Below are positions 8,584 through 18,370 of a stretch of 64,000 nucleotides of DNA, one piece after another. Below the pieces are notes generated by a model. That model did not search any database. It had not been told where the DNA came from and was given only the letters and a program-made list of their open reading frames with translations. The first letter of the stretch is position 1. The number at the start of each line of letters is the position of its first letter. The DNA is taken from contig SECL01000026.1 of the NCBI GenBank assembly GCA_004173455.1, positions 1 to 64,000 of the forward strand, read 5' to 3'. This DNA comes from Moraxellaceae bacterium. GTDB taxonomy: Bacteria > Pseudomonadota > Gammaproteobacteria > Pseudomonadales > Moraxellaceae. The translations under genes were made by a program, and so were the position numbers.

Positions 8584-9759
8584 GTGCATGTGTTGAAGCA
8601 AAAGCAAAGAGTAATTCCGCTGTTGGCCTGTGTGACATTGTGGCTGGCCAGTCAAAGCGGTTATGCGGTTGAAGTGGCCGTGAATACACCGGGCAAACTG
8701 GATATTGGTGGCGCTATCCGGGCCAAGTATCAGTATCAGGAGTTTGCCCAGCAGGACAAAAGCAAACTGGAATTTGCCGACAGCAAGCTGGTGATTCAGT
8801 ACACCTCACCAACCTGGCTTGGCTATGCCGACTATCGCTGCTATCGCACGGATGAGCTGTGTGACCTGAGCATGCTGGTGGATGCATGGGTGGGTTATCA
8901 GCTTGATGCCCAGCAGCAAGTGAGCATCGGCATGATGCCGGTGCCCTTTGGCCCAAGTCAGTATTGGGGCAGCACTTATTATGAAGGCACAGCCTATAAT
9001 TTGGGGCTGGAAGACACGCACAATCCGGGCATCAAGTATCAATACAAAACGGAGCAGAATGAGCTGTCACTGGGTTTTTACCCGCAGGATGGCGGCAATT
9101 ATATTGGCCAAAGCAATGATGCCAGCCGCTTTAGTGCCAATCTGGCTCAGGCGGATGACTTCAACACTGGCACCAATATTGAAGAAAAAAACATGCTGAT
9201 TGGCCGGGTGAGCCATCAGTTTAGCCAAACTGCCACGCTCAACCATACGCTGGGCGCTTCTTACTGGCATTCCGAACTGAACAATCAGCGTTCTGGAAAA
9301 ACTGGCCAGCGCGATGTCTGGAGTGTGTATGGCAGCAGCAACTGGAAGCAGTGGAATACTACGCTGGTGGCCGGGCAGCAGCGTCTGAACAATAAAGACC
9401 GCAACATGCCCACTATTTCGACCTTTGGGGCATTTGACTATCCCTACCAGATCGCCAATGATTATGACTTTTACAGCGCCGAGTTGTCCTATCGCTTTGC
9501 CAATGACTATGGCCGGTTGAGCAATATCAAGCCTTACCTGAACTACAGTGCCATGGATAAAACCAAAAAAGGTTTTGCCACGTCCGAGCGCTTGATTTCC
9601 GGCGTTGGCTTTAACTATGGCCGAATGGGTATTTTTGCCGAATATATGCTGGGTAAAAATGATGCCATGTTTGGTGGCGATGCCAATAGCTACGCGCAAG
9701 GTGATAAAGACGCCAAGTGGGAAAAGCTGTTGTATATTTCAATTGGCTATTATTTTTAG
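8584..9759 (+). CDS. Outer-membrane porin-like beta-barrel protein
   Basis: A 391-residue protein with a signal peptide (cleavage probably after SGYA near residue 28). Alternating amphipathic strands run throughout and the C-terminal strand ends in Phe (SIGYYF), the signal for Bam-dependent insertion. It resembles the phosphate-selective/OprB-like porins of Acinetobacter in general pattern, but I cannot name a substrate. The start is uncertain: GTG at 8584, GTG at 8590 or TTG at 8593, with AGGTG at 8582-8586 spaced well only for the TTG. Monocistronic, closed by a bidirectional terminator. Confidence 0.75.
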   Translation: MHVLKQKQRVIPLLACVTLWLASQSGYAVEVAVNTPGKLDIGGAIRAKYQYQEFAQQDKSKLEFADSKLVIQYTSPTWLGYADYRCYRTDELCDLSMLVDAWVGYQLDAQQQVSIGMMPVPFGPSQYWGSTYYEGTAYNLGLEDTHNPGIKYQYKTEQNELSLGFYPQDGGNYIGQSNDASRFSANLAQADDFNTGTNIEEKNMLIGRVSHQFSQTATLNHTLGASYWHSELNNQRSGKTGQRDVWSVYGSSNWKQWNTTLVAGQQRLNNKDRNMPTISTFGAFDYPYQIANDYDFYSAELSYRFANDYGRLSNIKPYLNYSAMDKTKKGFATSERLISGVGFNYGRMGIFAEYMLGKNDAMFGGDANSYAQGDKDAKWEKLLYISIGYYF

Positions 9760-9806
9760 TGAGCCTTTTTAATTAGATAGGTTTAGCCAGACAAAAAACT
9801 GGCTAT

Positions 9807-9846
9807 AAAAAAAGCACCTTGATCAGATTGACGGGTGCTTTTTTGT
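9807..9846. terminator. Bidirectional terminator between porin and fkpB
   Basis: The stem AAAAAAGCACC with GGGTGCTTTTTT has A- and T-runs on opposite sides, so it can stop transcription from both the porin and the convergent fkpB operon. Confidence 0.8.
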
Positions 9847-9887
9847 TTCACTACATCCTGCTTTAAAACAACGATGCAATCTGTAGT

Positions 9888-10421
9888 TTAAGACGGCTTG
9901 CCAGCATTACTGGACAAAATGGAAAAGCCGGATTGGCCGGCTGGCGTGACCCGGATAATTTCAACTTCAAACACCACATTGCGACCAGCTAATGGATGAT
10001 TAAAGTCAATTTCGGTGATGTCATCATTTACTGATTTGACCACACCGGGCAGGGTGGTTTTGCTTTTGTCTTCAAATTCAATCATTTGATCAATTTGCGG
10101 ACGCTCGGCAAACTTGACGGTATCAAAGGTTTGTACGTTGTCTGGATTCCATGCACCAAAGGCATCTTCTGGCGGCAGATGCACGGTACGGCGGTCACCG
10201 GCTCGCAGACCCAGCAAGGCACTTTCAAAACCAGGCAGTAAATTGCCATCGCCAATGGTCAGGCTCACGGGTTCTGACCGGATGCGGGTGTTGTCCAGTT
10301 CGATGCCGTTTTCCAGCGCCACTGAAAAATGCAGCTCCACCTTGCTGGCTTCACCAATGCGGGTGTCTTCATTGGGATTAACAAAGTGAGAAGTATTCGA
10401 GGGAGCGTTTGAATCTGTCAT
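9888..10421 (-). CDS. fkpB: FKBP-type peptidyl-prolyl cis-trans isomerase, SlpA/FkpB type
   Basis: A 177-residue PPIase with the FKBP half-domain (VELHFSVALENG near residue 28, then GDGNLLPGFESALLGLRAGD near 57-76) and the insert-in-flap region ending NHPLAGRNVVFEVEI. Catalyses proline isomerisation and acts as a chaperone in the cytoplasm. It follows lspA with a 3-base gap, the usual ileS-lspA-fkpB order. Confidence 0.93.
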   Translation of the reverse strand: MTDSNAPSNTSHFVNPNEDTRIGEASKVELHFSVALENGIELDNTRIRSEPVSLTIGDGNLLPGFESALLGLRAGDRRTVHLPPEDAFGAWNPDNVQTFDTVKFAERPQIDQMIEFEDKSKTTLPGVVKSVNDDITEIDFNHPLAGRNVVFEVEIIRVTPAGQSGFSILSSNAGKPS

Positions 10422-10424
10422 AAT

Positions 10425-10982
10425 TTATTCCTGAGGCGTGGACGCTGGAGGCGCAGCTTCTGCCGCGGCTTTCTGAATCCGGTATTTTTCCAGAAAAAAC
10501 GTATCAATAATCAGCAAGATCGTGCCCAGTGTGATGGAGCTATCGGCAATATTAAACGCCGGAAAATTGTAGTTTTGGTAATACACATGGATAAAGTCCA
10601 CCACATAGCCCAGCGTGACCCGGTCAATCAGGTTACCCAGCGCACCGCCCAGAATCAGCGCAATCGCCAGTGGCAAAACCTTGAGCCGGGTTGGCATACG
10701 CATCAGCCAGACGGTAAATGCAATGGACACTAGCGCGGCCAGACCAGTAAAAAAGTAACGTTGCCAGCCTCCGGCGTCCGATAGAAAACTAAATGCCGCG
10801 CCATAATTGTGCAGCAGCGTCCAGTTCAGGAATGGCAGCACCGGCACTGGCTCGGCAAAAATCAGCTTGGTGCTGGCCAGATGCTTGGTGTACTGATCCA
10901 GCACAATGGACACCACTGCCAATAAAAGCCACCACAGGTTATGCCGGTGAAACTGGGTTTTTTCAGGGGTTGAATTAGGCAT
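10425..10982 (-). CDS. lspA: Lipoprotein signal peptidase (signal peptidase II)
   Basis: An inner-membrane aspartyl protease that cuts signal peptides of diacylated prolipoproteins. It has four hydrophobic segments and the two catalytic Asp motifs GNLIDR and FNIADS in the C-terminal half. I chose the start at 10982 because AGGAG lies 7 bases upstream; this gives 185 residues and an 8-base overlap with the end of ileS, so it is likely translationally coupled. The Pro/Ala-rich tail after the last helix is slightly longer than usual. Confidence 0.95.
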   Translation of the reverse strand: MPNSTPEKTQFHRHNLWWLLLAVVSIVLDQYTKHLASTKLIFAEPVPVLPFLNWTLLHNYGAAFSFLSDAGGWQRYFFTGLAALVSIAFTVWLMRMPTRLKVLPLAIALILGGALGNLIDRVTLGYVVDFIHVYYQNYNFPAFNIADSSITLGTILLIIDTFFLEKYRIQKAAAEAAPPASTPQE

Positions 10983-13839
10983 ATTGGCGCTCCTCACCTT
11001 GACCTGCTACATTGATGATGCAACGGCCACAAAGGGTGGAGTGCTCGGTGTGACTGCCAACATCCGGCAAGACATGCCAGCAGCGTGCGCATTTGCTTCC
11101 TGCTGCCGGTGAAATTTTAACCCGTAAGCCCTCAACATCGGTTGCTTCACCCTGAGCATTGCTATTTTGACCAGCGTCAAACGCATGCAGGCTGGCCTGA
11201 CTGGTAATCAGTACAAAGCGCAGTTCATTACCCAATTGGTTTAGCACGGGATACAAGGTGTCATCCGCCCACAAGTCAATCTGTGCGGACAGGTTACTGC
11301 CCACCAGCTTGGCATTGCGTGCCGCTTCAATTTGCTTGTTCACGGCATTTTTAACACTAATCAGGGTTTGCCAGTGATCGGCGCTGACCAGATTGGCACT
11401 GCTGGCTTGAGGCAAGTCATACCATGCGGTTGTAAACACATATTTTTCTGACTGCTCGGGAATCAGCGGCCATGCTTCCTGCGCGGTAAAGCTTAAAATC
11501 GGACTCATCCAGCGCACAAAAGCCTGCACCAGATGATACAGCGCGGTTTGTGCTGAACGGCGGGCATGCGAATCGGCCTTGGTGGTGTACTGGCGATCCT
11601 TGATGATATCCAGATAAAAACCGCCCAGATCATTAATACAAAAACCAGTCAGCTGGCTGCACACCTGATGGAAGTTCATGTCGTTATAGGCGGCAATAAT
11701 GCTGGTTTGCACATCATTGGCACGCTGGATAATGTATTGATCCAGCGCAATGAGCTGATCCATCGGCACCAGATCGGTGCTGGGTTTAAAGCCATTTAAG
11801 TTAGCCAGCAAAAAGCGCAAGGTATTGCGGATACGGCGATAGCTGTCACTCACCCGGCTAAAGATTTCCTTACTGGCGGCAATCTCGTAACGGTAATCGC
11901 TAGACGCCACATACAGGCGCAGGCCATCGGCACCCAATTGCTTGATGATGTCTTCCAGCGGAATATAGTTACCCAAGGATTTGGACAGCTTGCGGCCGTT
12001 TTCATCCACGGTAAAGCCATGCGTGAGCACGTTTTTAAACGGGGCGCGCTGGTTAATGGCAATAGAGGTCAACAGGGACGACTGGAACCAGCCACGATGC
12101 TGATCGGAACCTTCCAGATACAGGTCGGCAGGCGACTGTAAATCAGGGCGTTGTTCTAGCACCGCATAATGAGTGGTGCCGGAATCAAACCAGACATCCA
12201 GCGTGTCTTTAATGGCGTTGTATTGATCGCTGTCATCTCCCAGTAGCGTAGTTTTATCCAGAGAAAACCACGCCTCAACCCCATCTTGTTCAATCAGTTG
12301 AGCAACCTGTTCAATCAGCTCGCTGGTACGCGAATGCAACTCGTTAGTGTCTTTATGTACAAAAAACGGAATCGGCACACCCCAGGTACGCTGGCGTGAA
12401 ATACACCAGTCGGGACGGCCATCCACCATGGCTTCAATGCGGTTTTTGCCCCAGTCGGGAATCCATTGCACGTCATCAATGGCGGCCATGGCCTGCTCAC
12501 GCAAACCACCTTGTTCCATGCTGATAAACCATTGCGGTGTGGCACGGAAAATAATCGGGGTCTTGTGGCGCCAGCAATGCGGATAGCTGTGCTGAATCGG
12601 CTGGTGCGCCATCAGTTTGCCGATGGTTTTGAGGTTATCAATAATCTGTGGGTTAGCCTTATAAATATGCTCACCGGCAAATACAGGCGTAGTCGGTAAA
12701 TACACGCCGTTGCTGCCCACCGGATTGTCCACCGCCAGATTGTATTGCAAGCCGACTTTATAGTCGTCCACACCATGGCCGGGTGCGGTATGCACGGCGC
12801 CTGTACCACTGGCGGCAGTCACATGCTCACCCAGAATCACTGGCACCTGACGCTCGGCAATCAGTGGATGCTGCAACAGCAGTTTTTCCAGCACGGCACC
12901 TTTAAACTCAGCCAAAACCTGTGGGTCTTCCAGTTGGTAGCGTTCGCAAGCCGATGCCACCAGCTCGCTGGCCAGTACCAAGGCATGTTCGCCTCGATCA
13001 CTGTTAATGCGTACCAGTTGATAGTCAATCTCAGGATGCAGGGCAACCGCCTGATTGGCAGGCAGTGTCCATGGCGTCGTCGTCCAGATCACGATATCAG
13101 TCGGTACATCAACCGTCACGCCCACGCGCTGGCTTAAATCGGCCAGATCCACCACGCCAAAACCCACATCAATCGCATCGGATTTTTTGTTTTCATATTC
13201 AACTTCAGCTTCGGCCAGTGCCGAGCCACAATCCAGACACCAGTTCACCGGTTTTAAACCAGCTTGCACATGCCCTGCGGCCACAATTTTGCCCAGTGCG
13301 CGGACAATATCGGCTTCCTGCTTAAAGTTCATGGTCAGGTACGGATTGTCCCAATCACCCAGAATACCCAGTCGTTCAAAGTCCTTGCGCTGGATAGCCA
13401 CCTGACTGGCCGCATAATCACGGCACAGCTCACGAAATTTTTTGGCATCGACTTTGCTGCCGACTTTACCGACTTTTTCTTCGACTTTGAGCTCAATCGG
13501 CAAGCCATGGCAGTCCCAGCCGGGCACATACGGTGCATCAAAACCGGACAGGGTACGACTTTTGACAATAATATCTTTTAGCACCTTGTTGACTGCATGA
13601 CCCAAGTGAATTGAGCCATTGGCATACGGCGGGCCATCATGCAGGATGTATTTGGTCTGGCCGGCGCGTGCTGTACGAATCTGCTGGTACAGGCCATCTG
13701 TCTGCCAGTCACCCAGCCACTGGGCTTCACGGGTGGCCAGATTGGCTTTCATGGCAAACGCGGTATCCGGCAGGTTCAGGGTGCTTTTATAATCGACCCC
13801 TTCAGTCGTCTGGGCGCTGTCTTTAGTGTCTTTGCTCAT
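10975..13839 (-). CDS. ileS: Isoleucyl-tRNA synthetase
   Basis: Charges tRNA-Ile. The 954-residue length is standard for the bacterial type. Visible are the HIGH-type motif [11 protein letters not shown], the editing-domain stretch [12 protein letters not shown], the KMSKS-type loop [10 protein letters not shown], and a C-terminal zinc finger with CARCWH and CGRC. ATG at 13839 is preceded in frame by TTG at 13842; AAGGA sits 8-11 bases upstream, so the exact start is open. It overlaps lspA and follows ribF by 53 bases. Confidence 0.97.
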   Translation of the reverse strand: MSKDTKDSAQTTEGVDYKSTLNLPDTAFAMKANLATREAQWLGDWQTDGLYQQIRTARAGQTKYILHDGPPYANGSIHLGHAVNKVLKDIIVKSRTLSGFDAPYVPGWDCHGLPIELKVEEKVGKVGSKVDAKKFRELCRDYAASQVAIQRKDFERLGILGDWDNPYLTMNFKQEADIVRALGKIVAAGHVQAGLKPVNWCLDCGSALAEAEVEYENKKSDAIDVGFGVVDLADLSQRVGVTVDVPTDIVIWTTTPWTLPANQAVALHPEIDYQLVRINSDRGEHALVLASELVASACERYQLEDPQVLAEFKGAVLEKLLLQHPLIAERQVPVILGEHVTAASGTGAVHTAPGHGVDDYKVGLQYNLAVDNPVGSNGVYLPTTPVFAGEHIYKANPQIIDNLKTIGKLMAHQPIQHSYPHCWRHKTPIIFRATPQWFISMEQGGLREQAMAAIDDVQWIPDWGKNRIEAMVDGRPDWCISRQRTWGVPIPFFVHKDTNELHSRTSELIEQVAQLIEQDGVEAWFSLDKTTLLGDDSDQYNAIKDTLDVWFDSGTTHYAVLEQRPDLQSPADLYLEGSDQHRGWFQSSLLTSIAINQRAPFKNVLTHGFTVDENGRKLSKSLGNYIPLEDIIKQLGADGLRLYVASSDYRYEIAASKEIFSRVSDSYRRIRNTLRFLLANLNGFKPSTDLVPMDQLIALDQYIIQRANDVQTSIIAAYNDMNFHQVCSQLTGFCINDLGGFYLDIIKDRQYTTKADSHARRSAQTALYHLVQAFVRWMSPILSFTAQEAWPLIPEQSEKYVFTTAWYDLPQASSANLVSADHWQTLISVKNAVNKQIEAARNAKLVGSNLSAQIDLWADDTLYPVLNQLGNELRFVLITSQASLHAFDAGQNSNAQGEATDVEGLRVKISPAAGSKCARCWHVLPDVGSHTEHSTLCGRCIINVAGQGEERQYA

Positions 13840-13892
13840 CAATCACATCATCCTTTAGGCCAGCAGGATGACCCACTGGCGATTAAAACAGG

Positions 13893-14927
13893 TTAAATCA
13901 TTAGAAAACTTAAAGCGTCGCCATCACTGTATTGCTGGCGGAATGCACGCACGTCATTGACATCCTGCAAGATGCCGGCTTTGAGGGCTTCCAGTGAGGA
14001 ATAATTTTTTTCACCATGCAAAAAATGCAAAAACGTCACCCGAACCAGCAGGCCATACAGGTTGGCGCTTAAATCGGGAAAATGCACTTCCAGCCGCCAT
14101 TCGGGATTTTCCTGTGCAATGGCCGGACGGGTGCCGACATGTGCCGCACCCAGAATACTGTTGGGCTGATAACCAGCTATGCCCATCTGGCCGGATTGCG
14201 GATCAGACTGTTGCTGAACTACATATTCAGGCAATGACGGTGCATATACGGTTTGCACCTCAGCCACATAAATGCCATGCAGACAAGGGGTTAGGCGTTT
14301 TAATGCCACATTAATAGTCGGGAAATCAATGGTACGGCCAATCTGGTCGCCATATTGAATGCGTCCGGTAATGCTATACGGGCGACCCAGCAGTTGCGCC
14401 ACTGCATTGAAATCACCCTGCAACAGGCAATTGCGGATACGGGTAGAACTGACCCGTTCGCCATGCACCAGCACGGTTTGCAGCGTATCAATGGGAAAAC
14501 CATACGCCCGCAAAAAGTCACGGTCGCCAGCCCGGTCACAACCAAAGCGGAAATCATCGCCCAGCACCAGTGCCTTGCCATTGAGCTGGAATTTCAGCAA
14601 GTCAGCAAACTGACGCGCGGTAAGCGAGCGAAATGCCTGATCAAAGCGGGCAATCAGCACATAATCAATGCCTTGGGCACGCAGCAATTCAATTTTTTCA
14701 CGCAGGGAGGTAATGCGGGGCGGGGCATGGTTGCCCTTGAAAAATTCCAGCGGCTGCGGTTCAAACAGCATCACCAGTGTTTTAAGGCCATCAGCCTGCG
14801 CGCGCTGTTTTAGCGTGTGCAGCATTGCCTGATGTCCCAGATGGACACCATCAAAGTTGCCAATGGTGATTGCCGTGGGCGGCAACTGCATATCGGCAGG
14901 CAAGGCATGCAAATGAAGCAACTTCAT
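13893..14927 (-). CDS. ribF: Bifunctional riboflavin kinase / FAD synthetase
   Basis: Makes FMN and then FAD. The N-terminal nucleotidyltransferase domain shows GNFDGVHLGHQAML near residue 25 and SSTRIRNCLLQGD further in; the C-terminal flavokinase domain starts near GRIQYGDQIGRTIDFPTINV and includes VHFPDLSANLYG. I chose the ATG at 14927 (344 residues); neither it nor a TTG at 14948 has a clear ribosome site. It heads ribF-ileS-lspA-fkpB. No FMN riboswitch is visible upstream. Confidence 0.95.
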   Translation of the reverse strand: MKLLHLHALPADMQLPPTAITIGNFDGVHLGHQAMLHTLKQRAQADGLKTLVMLFEPQPLEFFKGNHAPPRITSLREKIELLRAQGIDYVLIARFDQAFRSLTARQFADLLKFQLNGKALVLGDDFRFGCDRAGDRDFLRAYGFPIDTLQTVLVHGERVSSTRIRNCLLQGDFNAVAQLLGRPYSITGRIQYGDQIGRTIDFPTINVALKRLTPCLHGIYVAEVQTVYAPSLPEYVVQQQSDPQSGQMGIAGYQPNSILGAAHVGTRPAIAQENPEWRLEVHFPDLSANLYGLLVRVTFLHFLHGEKNYSSLEALKAGILQDVNDVRAFRQQYSDGDALSFLMI

Positions 14928-15073
14928 ATCACAAATAAGCGGTCGCAATAAAGTCGCCTAGTGTGCCAGAAAATGCGCATTTCGTCCTGCTTTGTTGAAA
15001 TTTTCAGCATGGCAAAGCGCAAAAATCCCCAAAACATTTGATCAATTGAAAAATAAATGGGGAAATCTGGCTG

Positions 15074-16447
15074 TTAAATCAAGCGTTGTACGGTTTTTTT
15101 CTTCCAGACAAACTGGTAAAAACCGGTTTGAATCACGCACATCATGGTAAAGGCCAGCGCATAGGCAAACCAGATACCTTGCAAGCCATACCAGTGACTA
15201 AACAGCACCGCGCAGGGCAGCTCGATCAGAACAATGCAGCCCACATTAATCAGCATGGGCAGCAATACCGTTCCACTGGCGCGCATGATGCCCGCAAAAA
15301 TGGAACCCGCGCCAAACAGCAAAATACTCCACAGCACAATGTGCAGTAGTTGCTGGCCCAGTTCAATCACACTGGGATCGGTAATAAATAGCGCCATCAG
15401 GTGCCGTGAAAAGATATAAGCCAGCACAATTAACACACCGGTAAACAGCAGGTTCATAATCAGTGCCGTGCGGGTGACACAGTTTAGGGCTTCATCCTTA
15501 CCCGCGCCAATGGCCTGTGCCGCAAAAATCGAACCGGCAATGGCAATCGACATGGCCGGAAATTGCACATAGCTCAACACCTGATTAATGGCACCATAGG
15601 CCGCAGTCGCCTGTGCGCCGTAATGATTGACCAGACCAATAATCACAATGCCAGAAATGGAGCTGGTGACCATTTGCAGCGCAGTGGGCAGGCCAAGACG
15701 CAAGATCAGCTTGGTTACCGGCCAGTCAAAGCGGATGTGCGCCATCAGCTGCGCATCGGGTGCCAGTGGGTGCTGTTTGTGGCGGGTATAAAAAAACAAA
15801 TAGCTGAGTACCACCAAAAAGCCCACTATGGTGGCAATGGCCGGCGCCTGAATTCCCATTTGCGGTAGCCCAGCCCAGCCCTTGATCAAGGCGGGCGTGA
15901 CCATCAGCCCCACTACAATGGACAGCACCATGGTCATCATGGGCGTAATGGAGTCACCCACGCCACGCATGAGCGAGGTATACACAATAAAAATAAACAG
16001 CAAAGGACTACCCAGCAGCATCAGGCGGGAGTAGTCAGCCGCCAGTGTCATGATTTCCGGTGGCACGCCCAGCAGATTGAGCGCCTGATGGGTAAAACTG
16101 ACCCCGATAATGGCAATGATTACGCCCAGACTCATCACCATGGCCAGTGTATTGCCGGTGATTTGCTTGACCTTGTCCACGTCATGCGCGCCCCACGCCT
16201 GACCAATCAGCACACTGGCACCTGCTGCCAGACCAATCACAAAGGACAGCAGGAAAAATAGGATAGGGAAAAACACCGCCACCGCAGCCACCGCATTCAC
16301 GCCCAGCAACTGGCCGACAAAAATGGTGTTAATGGTGCCCGATAACGATTGCAAAATATTGGTGATCAGCAGCGGCACCAGAAATAATAAAAACGGCTTC
16401 CAGAGTGTGGATACGGATAAAAAATGCTGGTTAATTTGCAGTTTCAC
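15074..16447 (-). CDS. MATE-family multidrug efflux transporter
   Basis: A 457-residue inner-membrane protein with about twelve hydrophobic helices in two similar halves, of the NorM/DinF MATE superfamily. These use Na+ or H+ gradients to export cationic drugs and metabolites. A GTG start is supported by AGGA seven bases upstream. It stands where Acinetobacter relatives often carry the lipid II flippase murJ next to ribF, but sequence features (VPLLITNILQSL, GLAAGASVLIGQAWGA) are MATE, not MurJ. Confidence 0.88.
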   Translation of the reverse strand: MKLQINQHFLSVSTLWKPFLLFLVPLLITNILQSLSGTINTIFVGQLLGVNAVAAVAVFFPILFFLLSFVIGLAAGASVLIGQAWGAHDVDKVKQITGNTLAMVMSLGVIIAIIGVSFTHQALNLLGVPPEIMTLAADYSRLMLLGSPLLFIFIVYTSLMRGVGDSITPMMTMVLSIVVGLMVTPALIKGWAGLPQMGIQAPAIATIVGFLVVLSYLFFYTRHKQHPLAPDAQLMAHIRFDWPVTKLILRLGLPTALQMVTSSISGIVIIGLVNHYGAQATAAYGAINQVLSYVQFPAMSIAIAGSIFAAQAIGAGKDEALNCVTRTALIMNLLFTGVLIVLAYIFSRHLMALFITDPSVIELGQQLLHIVLWSILLFGAGSIFAGIMRASGTVLLPMLINVGCIVLIELPCAVLFSHWYGLQGIWFAYALAFTMMCVIQTGFYQFVWKKKTVQRLI

Positions 16448-16595
16448 ATGCTCATCCTTATCGGCATTCTGGGGTCTGATTTTATAAAAAGTTGCTTATT
16501 CTAGCAGCTTGAACCCTTCGTTGTTGTGAGGCAAGCGCAGCATTAACGTAGTGTTTTATTTAAATTTAATGATTAGCCGATTTTTTATCAGTGAG

Positions 16596-16886
16596 CTATT
16601 TATCCAGCCAATCTGGGCCATGCAGAAAATCTGCCTTATAGGCAAGCACACCTGTGATGATTAAATTAATGACTAAGATAACGCTAATGATTTTAAGGTT
16701 TCCATATTGTGCTTCTGTAATGTAAATCATTTTTCCATGGTCATTAAATGGAATAATCTGGGTAAGAGAGGGAACAGGTGAACCACTCGCTAGATATGAT
16801 GTTAATTTATGCATAACGCCCCAGAAGCCGCATACAAATGAAAACATAAATAATGCACAGATGATTCGATAGTTTTCTTTACTCAT
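16596..16886 (-). CDS. Small hypothetical membrane protein
   Basis: A 96-residue protein, unrecognised. Two hydrophobic segments (about residues 8-30 and 64-84) flank a polar periplasmic or cytoplasmic loop. AGGA lies 6 bases before the ATG, which supports expression. The stretch is more AT-rich than its neighbours, which may mean recent acquisition. Confidence 0.55.
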   Translation of the reverse strand: MSKENYRIICALFMFSFVCGFWGVMHKLTSYLASGSPVPSLTQIIPFNDHGKMIYITEAQYGNLKIISVILVINLIITGVLAYKADFLHGPDWLDK

Positions 16887-16992
16887 CTTTTTATCCTGAA
16901 AAAATTAACGTTTTGGTTATGTGGAGAATCGGAGCAAAATCTTTATAACCAAAAGCTATAGTCAATTTTCCAATCCCTATTAGATTAGAACT

Positions 16993-18225
16993 TTACAGCA
17001 TCAGGTGAATCTGCATTTCACCGACCAAAAAGCCCAGCACGGCACCTACCACGATCAGCGACCACTCATCTTCCTTAAAGGCCGGACGCAACATGCCTTC
17101 AAACTCTTCCGGCGTCAGTTGCTGCATACGCGTCACCAGCGTGTTGCGCACATCCATGGCATCTTCGGCATAGGATTCCACATGCTTCATGGTTTCCGGT
17201 AACTGCGCCATGATTCGGGTGGCCACCTGTTCTTTTAGGCGCTGGTACTTTTCACCGCCCATGGCATATACCACCAGCGGGCGCACAATGCCGGCCTGCA
17301 AGTCAATTTCCTGTTTGACATGATGGCTGACCAGTTCAATCACCCGCGCAGAATGCGTGCCGGAAAATAGCTCTTCCATCATGTTGGCCGAGGTCAGCAG
17401 TTGCTTCGAAATCAGCGCGGCATAATCGGCTGCCACTTCATTTTGCCGTTTGATAAACAGTCCCTGCAGGGTAAAACCCATGATTTTTTTCGGGCGCAGT
17501 GGCCGGAACATCATTTGCAGCGCAATCCAGTCGCTAAAAAACCCAACAAACCCGCCAAAGGCCGGGAGCATCCACGGCTGCTTAAACAGCACCCAGCACA
17601 CCATTTGAATCACGCCAATGCCAAAGCCAAATACAAAGCCAGCATTGCTAAAAAACTTGAATTCCTGCTTGCCGACTTTCTTGAAGATATCATTGAGCAA
17701 CCGCTTGTCTTTGAGCAGATTGCTAATCACCATGTGCTTGATGTCAAAATAATGCACCACATCTTTTTGCACTTCGGTCATGATGTGTTCCACAATGTCG
17801 GGTGCCTTGGCCTGCACCCGGCGGATCAGGCGCTTGCGGGCAAATTCCGGCATGCCTTCCCATAAGCCCGGTTGGTATTCCTGTGCCACTTCACGGGTAA
17901 TTTCCGCTGCTGCCGCCATCATGGGCAACTCAATTTCCTTGGCAATCCGTTTGGGATCAAGCCGTGCAAAAATTTCTTCAGGCCGGATCAGCTTGGTGGT
18001 CATCAGCTCCACCGCCACCGTGGCCATTTTTTCAGCCTTGCGTGGCACAATGCCCTGCCAGCCCAGCGGAATGCCAAACAGCCTAACTCCCTTGAATTCC
18101 ATCGGAGCAAACATCATTTGAATAGCAATGACCTTAGTCACATAACCAATAAAGCCACTGATAAACGGAATGGACAGATAGAGCCACAAATGCTGGTGGA
18201 AATCAGCAATGATTGACTGGAACAT
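16993..18225 (-). CDS. DUF445 family membrane protein
   Basis: A 410-residue protein of the DUF445 family. It has a hydrophobic N-terminal segment with GFIGYVTKVIAIQMMFAP, then a long helical soluble region, a second membrane region with FVGFFSDWIALQMMFRPLRP, and a C-terminal hydrophobic helix (VVGAVLGFLVGEMQ). The repeated NxxAIxMMFxP-like motif is a family hallmark. Function is unknown. A second, different DUF445 gene lies directly upstream on the same strand. Confidence 0.8.
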   Translation of the reverse strand: MFQSIIADFHQHLWLYLSIPFISGFIGYVTKVIAIQMMFAPMEFKGVRLFGIPLGWQGIVPRKAEKMATVAVELMTTKLIRPEEIFARLDPKRIAKEIELPMMAAAAEITREVAQEYQPGLWEGMPEFARKRLIRRVQAKAPDIVEHIMTEVQKDVVHYFDIKHMVISNLLKDKRLLNDIFKKVGKQEFKFFSNAGFVFGFGIGVIQMVCWVLFKQPWMLPAFGGFVGFFSDWIALQMMFRPLRPKKIMGFTLQGLFIKRQNEVAADYAALISKQLLTSANMMEELFSGTHSARVIELVSHHVKQEIDLQAGIVRPLVVYAMGGEKYQRLKEQVATRIMAQLPETMKHVESYAEDAMDVRNTLVTRMQQLTPEEFEGMLRPAFKEDEWSLIVVGAVLGFLVGEMQIHLML

Positions 18226-18370
18226 GCAGGTAAATCCTGATTATTGTTGCCATGAAAATGAGCAGATTTTTATTAAAAACGGCTGTAAAAATAGCTGACC
18301 CGCTTGGATATGAACGCATTATCATCATTTTCATGAATGCTGTCACATCTTAATGCCAAATATGACAATA

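Noticed and set aside
9067-9699. 210-codon minus-strand frame inside the porin gene
   Set aside because: Antisense to a porin with clear signal peptide and C-terminal Phe; composition is that of a codon-shadow.
13893-15073. FMN riboswitch upstream of ribF
   Set aside because: The short spacer before ribF shows none of the conserved RFN element sequence.
15074-16447. MurJ (lipid II flippase), expected next to ribF
   Set aside because: The helix pattern and motifs are of the MATE family, and the length (457) is short for MurJ.
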